In this document: positions 34,651-36,928 of the stretch, piece after piece
Position numbering within the stretch: position 1 is the first letter of the stretch
Layout of the letters: each line of letters begins with the position of its first letter
Assembly: GCA_903896545.1 (NCBI GenBank)
Contig: CAITYF010000222.1
Coordinates: 1 to 36,928 of the forward strand
Source: an uncultured Myxococcales bacterium
Lineage (GTDB): Bacteria > Myxococcota_A > UBA9042
DNA length: 36,928 nt
Reading direction: 5' to 3'
Notes under the pieces: model-generated
The model's database searches: none
What the model saw: the letters and a program-made list of their open reading frames with translations, nothing else
What the model was told of the DNA's origin: nothing
Translations under genes and position numbers: made by a program

Positions 34651-36369
34651 ATGAACAAGCCAATGAAGAGTCTGTGGATCCTGATGGCGGTGGGCGCGCT
34701 GACCGCGTGCAGTTCCCCCAAGAATGAAGCCCTGCCCGCGGACGTGATCCTGGTCGACACGGTGGCGGTGGACGACGCGGCAACACCAACGTCGACCGAC
34801 GCGGCGGTAGAAACCAGCGACGTGGCGACGGACATCGCGCAGCCGGACGTGCCGCCCGATGTGGGGCCCCCGATCGAAGTGACCTACGTAACGAACGTGG
34901 AGTTTTCAAGCGATCCGACGGGCGCAGCGGCAACGGTTGGCCAAAACGCACAACTTTCCGCGGACGTGGATCTGGTCTATCCGCCCGATAATGCGATGGC
35001 ACCACGCGATTTTGCGCCGATCACAGTGCAGTGGAAGTACACCGGCACTGACGCAACGATGTTCGTCGTGCGCTTTGAGACCGAGGAAGCCGAAGTGGAC
35101 ATCATCGGCGACGCCTCGCAGTGGTCCCAAGGGAACGGTTACGACGTGACGATTCCCAACAAGATCTGGGATGAACTGTTCCAGTACCCCGATCACAAGG
35201 ACTGGACGTTGCGCGTGCTCGCGGCGAATGTCGTCAACGGCAAGTTGATCGGCACGATGGCGTCGTCCAAGCCGATCACATTTCACGTGACCAACCAAAA
35301 AGTCGGCGGCGCCGTTTACTACTGGAACACAACGCTCGCCACAGTGCGCGTTCTGGAAGCTGGCACGCTCACGCCCAAGTCCCTGCCCGGCATCACCGGC
35401 GGCATGTTCGGCTGCACCGGTTGCCACAGCGTCAGCCCAGACGGCTCGACAGTGGCCGTCAGCTCGTTCATCGGCGCCGGCATGGCCTCGATGGGCATGC
35501 AGCTCCTCACCGGCAAAAGTGGCACGGCGCCGAGCTGGCTAAGCCCAAAGGCGGCATCGTTCCTCGCCGGCTCGTTCACCATCGCCGCGGCGTTCTCGCC
35601 GTCTTACTTCAACGACGCGGGCAAGTGGCTCGTCGTGCCGCAGGGCGGAAAGCTGAAGTCGGTCAACCTCATCACGGGCCAAACCTATTCCATGGTCAAA
35701 GGTGGCGACCTCGGCCAGCAGGCCTTCCCGACGTGGTCGCCCAACGGCGAGACGATCATCTACGCGTCGGCTACCGACGTGGGCAATAGCTTCTCCGGCA
35801 GCGTGCCGACGGCGCTCTACACTGTGCCCTTTGGCAACGGCGTGGACACGGGCAAAGGCGGTATCGCGTCGCCCGTCGCCGGTGCTGATGAACCGGGCAT
35901 CTTCCACTACTACCCGTCGTTCACGCCGGACGGCAAATACGTCGTCTACAACCGCGCCGACCCCAAGGGTCCCACGTGCCCCAGCAGCGGCGGGGGCGGC
36001 GGTCCAAGCAGCGGCGGGGGCGCGACGACGTACGACAACTGCAACGCGGAAGTCTGGATGATGCCCGCCATCGGCGGCACGGCGATCCGTCTGGACAAGG
36101 CCAATCAGTCGACCGATCCACTGACGAACTCCTGGCCGACCTTTGGCGGTGTCGTTGGTCAATATTACTGGATGGCGTTCTCGTCGCGGCGTGACTACGG
36201 CTTCCTGCACACGGGTAACCCGCCGTCGCCGCAGGTGTATATCGCGGCGGTGGATCCGGAGAAGTTGCTGAATGGTCAGGACGGGTCGTTCGCGGCGCTG
36301 TGGCTGCCGGGACAAGACATGAGTTCCGGATGCCACATCGCGCGGTGGAGCGCGCCGCCGCGGGATTGA
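34651..36369 (+). CDS. PD40/TolB-like propeller lipoprotein with CTGCH haem motif
   Basis: A 572-residue predicted lipoprotein (ALTAC, Cys20) with an Asp/Thr/Pro linker to about residue 75. A fibronectin- or Ig-like beta domain (about 80-215) precedes the CTGCHSVSPDG motif (Cys255, Cys258, His259), a single c-type haem binding sequence. The following part contains PD40-type strands (FPTWSPNGETIIYAS, YPSFTPDGKYVVYNR) of a TolB-like propeller, interrupted by a Gly/Ser linker near 450-460. AGAGGG precedes the ATG. The role may be electron transfer or binding at the outer membrane; inferred. It follows the hydrolase gene closely and may be co-transcribed. Confidence 0.87.
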   Translation: MNKPMKSLWILMAVGALTACSSPKNEALPADVILVDTVAVDDAATPTSTDAAVETSDVATDIAQPDVPPDVGPPIEVTYVTNVEFSSDPTGAAATVGQNAQLSADVDLVYPPDNAMAPRDFAPITVQWKYTGTDATMFVVRFETEEAEVDIIGDASQWSQGNGYDVTIPNKIWDELFQYPDHKDWTLRVLAANVVNGKLIGTMASSKPITFHVTNQKVGGAVYYWNTTLATVRVLEAGTLTPKSLPGITGGMFGCTGCHSVSPDGSTVAVSSFIGAGMASMGMQLLTGKSGTAPSWLSPKAASFLAGSFTIAAAFSPSYFNDAGKWLVVPQGGKLKSVNLITGQTYSMVKGGDLGQQAFPTWSPNGETIIYASATDVGNSFSGSVPTALYTVPFGNGVDTGKGGIASPVAGADEPGIFHYYPSFTPDGKYVVYNRADPKGPTCPSSGGGGGPSSGGGATTYDNCNAEVWMMPAIGGTAIRLDKANQSTDPLTNSWPTFGGVVGQYYWMAFSSRRDYGFLHTGNPPSPQVYIAAVDPEKLLNGQDGSFAALWLPGQDMSSGCHIARWSAPPRD

Positions 36370-36400
36370 GGGTACGGAAGCGGCCGCAGGCGCCGCTCTG

Positions 36401-36429
36401 CGAGAAGGGAAACGAGGTTTCCCTTCTCG
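36401..36429. terminator. strong 13-bp hairpin downstream of the PD40 gene
   Basis: CGAGAAGGGAAAC (36401-36413) and GTTTCCCTTCTCG (36417-36429) are exact inverted copies with a 3-base GAG loop, 32 bases after the preceding stop codon. A pyrimidine-rich stretch with a short T-run (TTCCTTTT) follows. It fits an intrinsic terminator, although the T-run is weak. Confidence 0.6.
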
Positions 36430-36556
36430 CTCTCTTCCCTTCCTTTTGGCTCGTCTCGCAAGGTCGGCGCGAAGCGCCTCCCCGTGCTCGTTCGAGCTGA
36501 TTGTGGGCCAGAAGGACGAACGGCGGCACGCCGGATTTGGGGAGGCTGCGCGACAG

Positions 36557-36778
36557 CGGAGGCGCTTGGCGGCCCTTGCTCGCCTTGGACGGGGGGCTCC
36601 GCGCTTCGCGCGTCGCGCATGAGGGGGAGGGCTCGTCGCTTGGCGACTCGCTGGAGGGAGGGATGCGGCTTGTCGCTTCGCGACGCGCTCGGTAGACGAC
36701 CGCCGCTTGTCGCTTCGCGACTCGCTCGTTTGACGGCCGGGGCTTGTCGCTTCGCGACTCGCTGGTGAATGCGCGGGC
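36557..36778. repeat. 37-bp-period tandem repeat array
   Basis: Four copies of GCTTGTCGCTTCGCGAC-like sequence start at 36631, 36668, 36705 and 36742, exactly 37 bases apart. The first differs at a few positions. Each holds a GTCGC-TTC-GCGAC hairpin; about 24 bases are conserved and about 13 vary. Two more degenerate copies lie upstream, one roughly in phase at 36563 and one at 36596. The 559-base tail of the window has no gene I can support; long open frames across it reflect the repeats. Confidence 0.8.
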
Positions 36779-36867
36779 GAACGGCGGTGGTTGAACATCC
36801 GGCAGGATGACAGACCTGACCCAAACTCCCCGAACCGCTGAATCGCCAACAAAATAGAGAGATGCCG

Positions 36868-36923
36868 GTTCGCAGGCACAATCGTGTTTGCGAACAACGT
36901 CCCGGGCGGAACACCCGCCTGGG
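36868..36923. other. two hairpins at the right edge
   Basis: GTTCGCA (36868-36874) and TGCGAAC (36889-36895) flank CAC-AATC-GTG, forming a near-continuous 12-bp stem in RNA with two G-U pairs. A second hairpin, CCCGGGCGG-N5-CCGCCTGGG (36901-36923, one G-T pair), follows. They may be part of a mobile or regulatory element continuing outside the window. Confidence 0.35.
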
Positions 36924-36928
36924 CCAAC

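Noticed and set aside
36631..36778. CRISPR array or integron attC cluster
   Set aside because: The variable part is only about 13 bases and there are no cas genes. The palindrome near 36868 begins with GTT and ends with AAC, the reverse of the attC layout, and there is no integrase.
36276..36914. Minus-strand gene in the right tail
   Set aside because: The open frames there translate the 37-bp repeat (repeated SREATS- and SRSDK-like peptides), with no start signal or known domain.

Overview
The window is a G+C-rich bacterial chromosome segment with 29 protein genes. I see no rRNA or tRNA gene, insertion sequence, prophage or CRISPR array. Gene content points to Myxococcota or a related delta-proteobacterial lineage: a PEGA-type Ser/Thr kinase, lipoproteins with Asp/Ala-rich linkers after the lipid-anchored cysteine, very long Cys-rich 'CDDGNPCTTDxC' repeat proteins, a vWA protein with Cys modules, and PD40 and haem-motif proteins. 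This is inference from family types, not a species identification. About half of the genes (14 of 29) encode predicted lipoproteins.

Layout. 1-998: promoter and a lipoprotein with six DxNxDGxxD repeats. 1047-3373 (minus): ruvX, a peptidoglycan-binding-domain protein and two lipoproteins, the last three joined by 4-base overlaps. 3422-10816 (plus): a long, probably co-transcribed run of glutaredoxin, small lipoprotein, aspartokinase, LolA/DUF4292-like lipoprotein, thymidylate kinase (P-loop Lys replaced by Thr), Ser/Thr kinase, LegB-like sugar-nucleotide dehydratase and a TPR-like protein, most of them touching or overlapping. 10842-12032 (minus): M20 amidohydrolase, divergent from a B12-type radical SAM protein (12269-13777) and an 1124-residue Cys-repeat lipoprotein (13865-17239). 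17247-20960 (minus): two parvulin-type prolyl isomerases followed by a NACHT-like NTPase that carries a lipoprotein signal peptide. 21266-23977 (plus): four small envelope or unknown genes (lipoprotein, conserved DUF, DUF6250-like lipoprotein, haem-binding CxxCH protein). 24205-24747 (minus) and 24993-27971 (plus): divergent lipoproteins, the second a Cys-repeat plus seven-blade propeller protein. 28190-31855 (minus): mfd. 32048-36369 (plus): vWA lipoprotein, epoxide-hydrolase-like enzyme, and PD40 lipoprotein with a CTGCH motif. 36370-36928: a gene-free tail with a perfect 13-bp hairpin and a 37-bp-period repeat array.

Housekeeping functions (DNA processing, dTTP synthesis, aspartate-family amino acids, transcription-coupled repair, periplasmic folding) are interleaved with lineage-specific surface lipoproteins. 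The most unusual items are the apparently exported NACHT NTPase in a foldase operon, a 43-bp repeat family present as tandem arrays in two separate convergent intergenic regions, and the P-loop substitution in thymidylate kinase.
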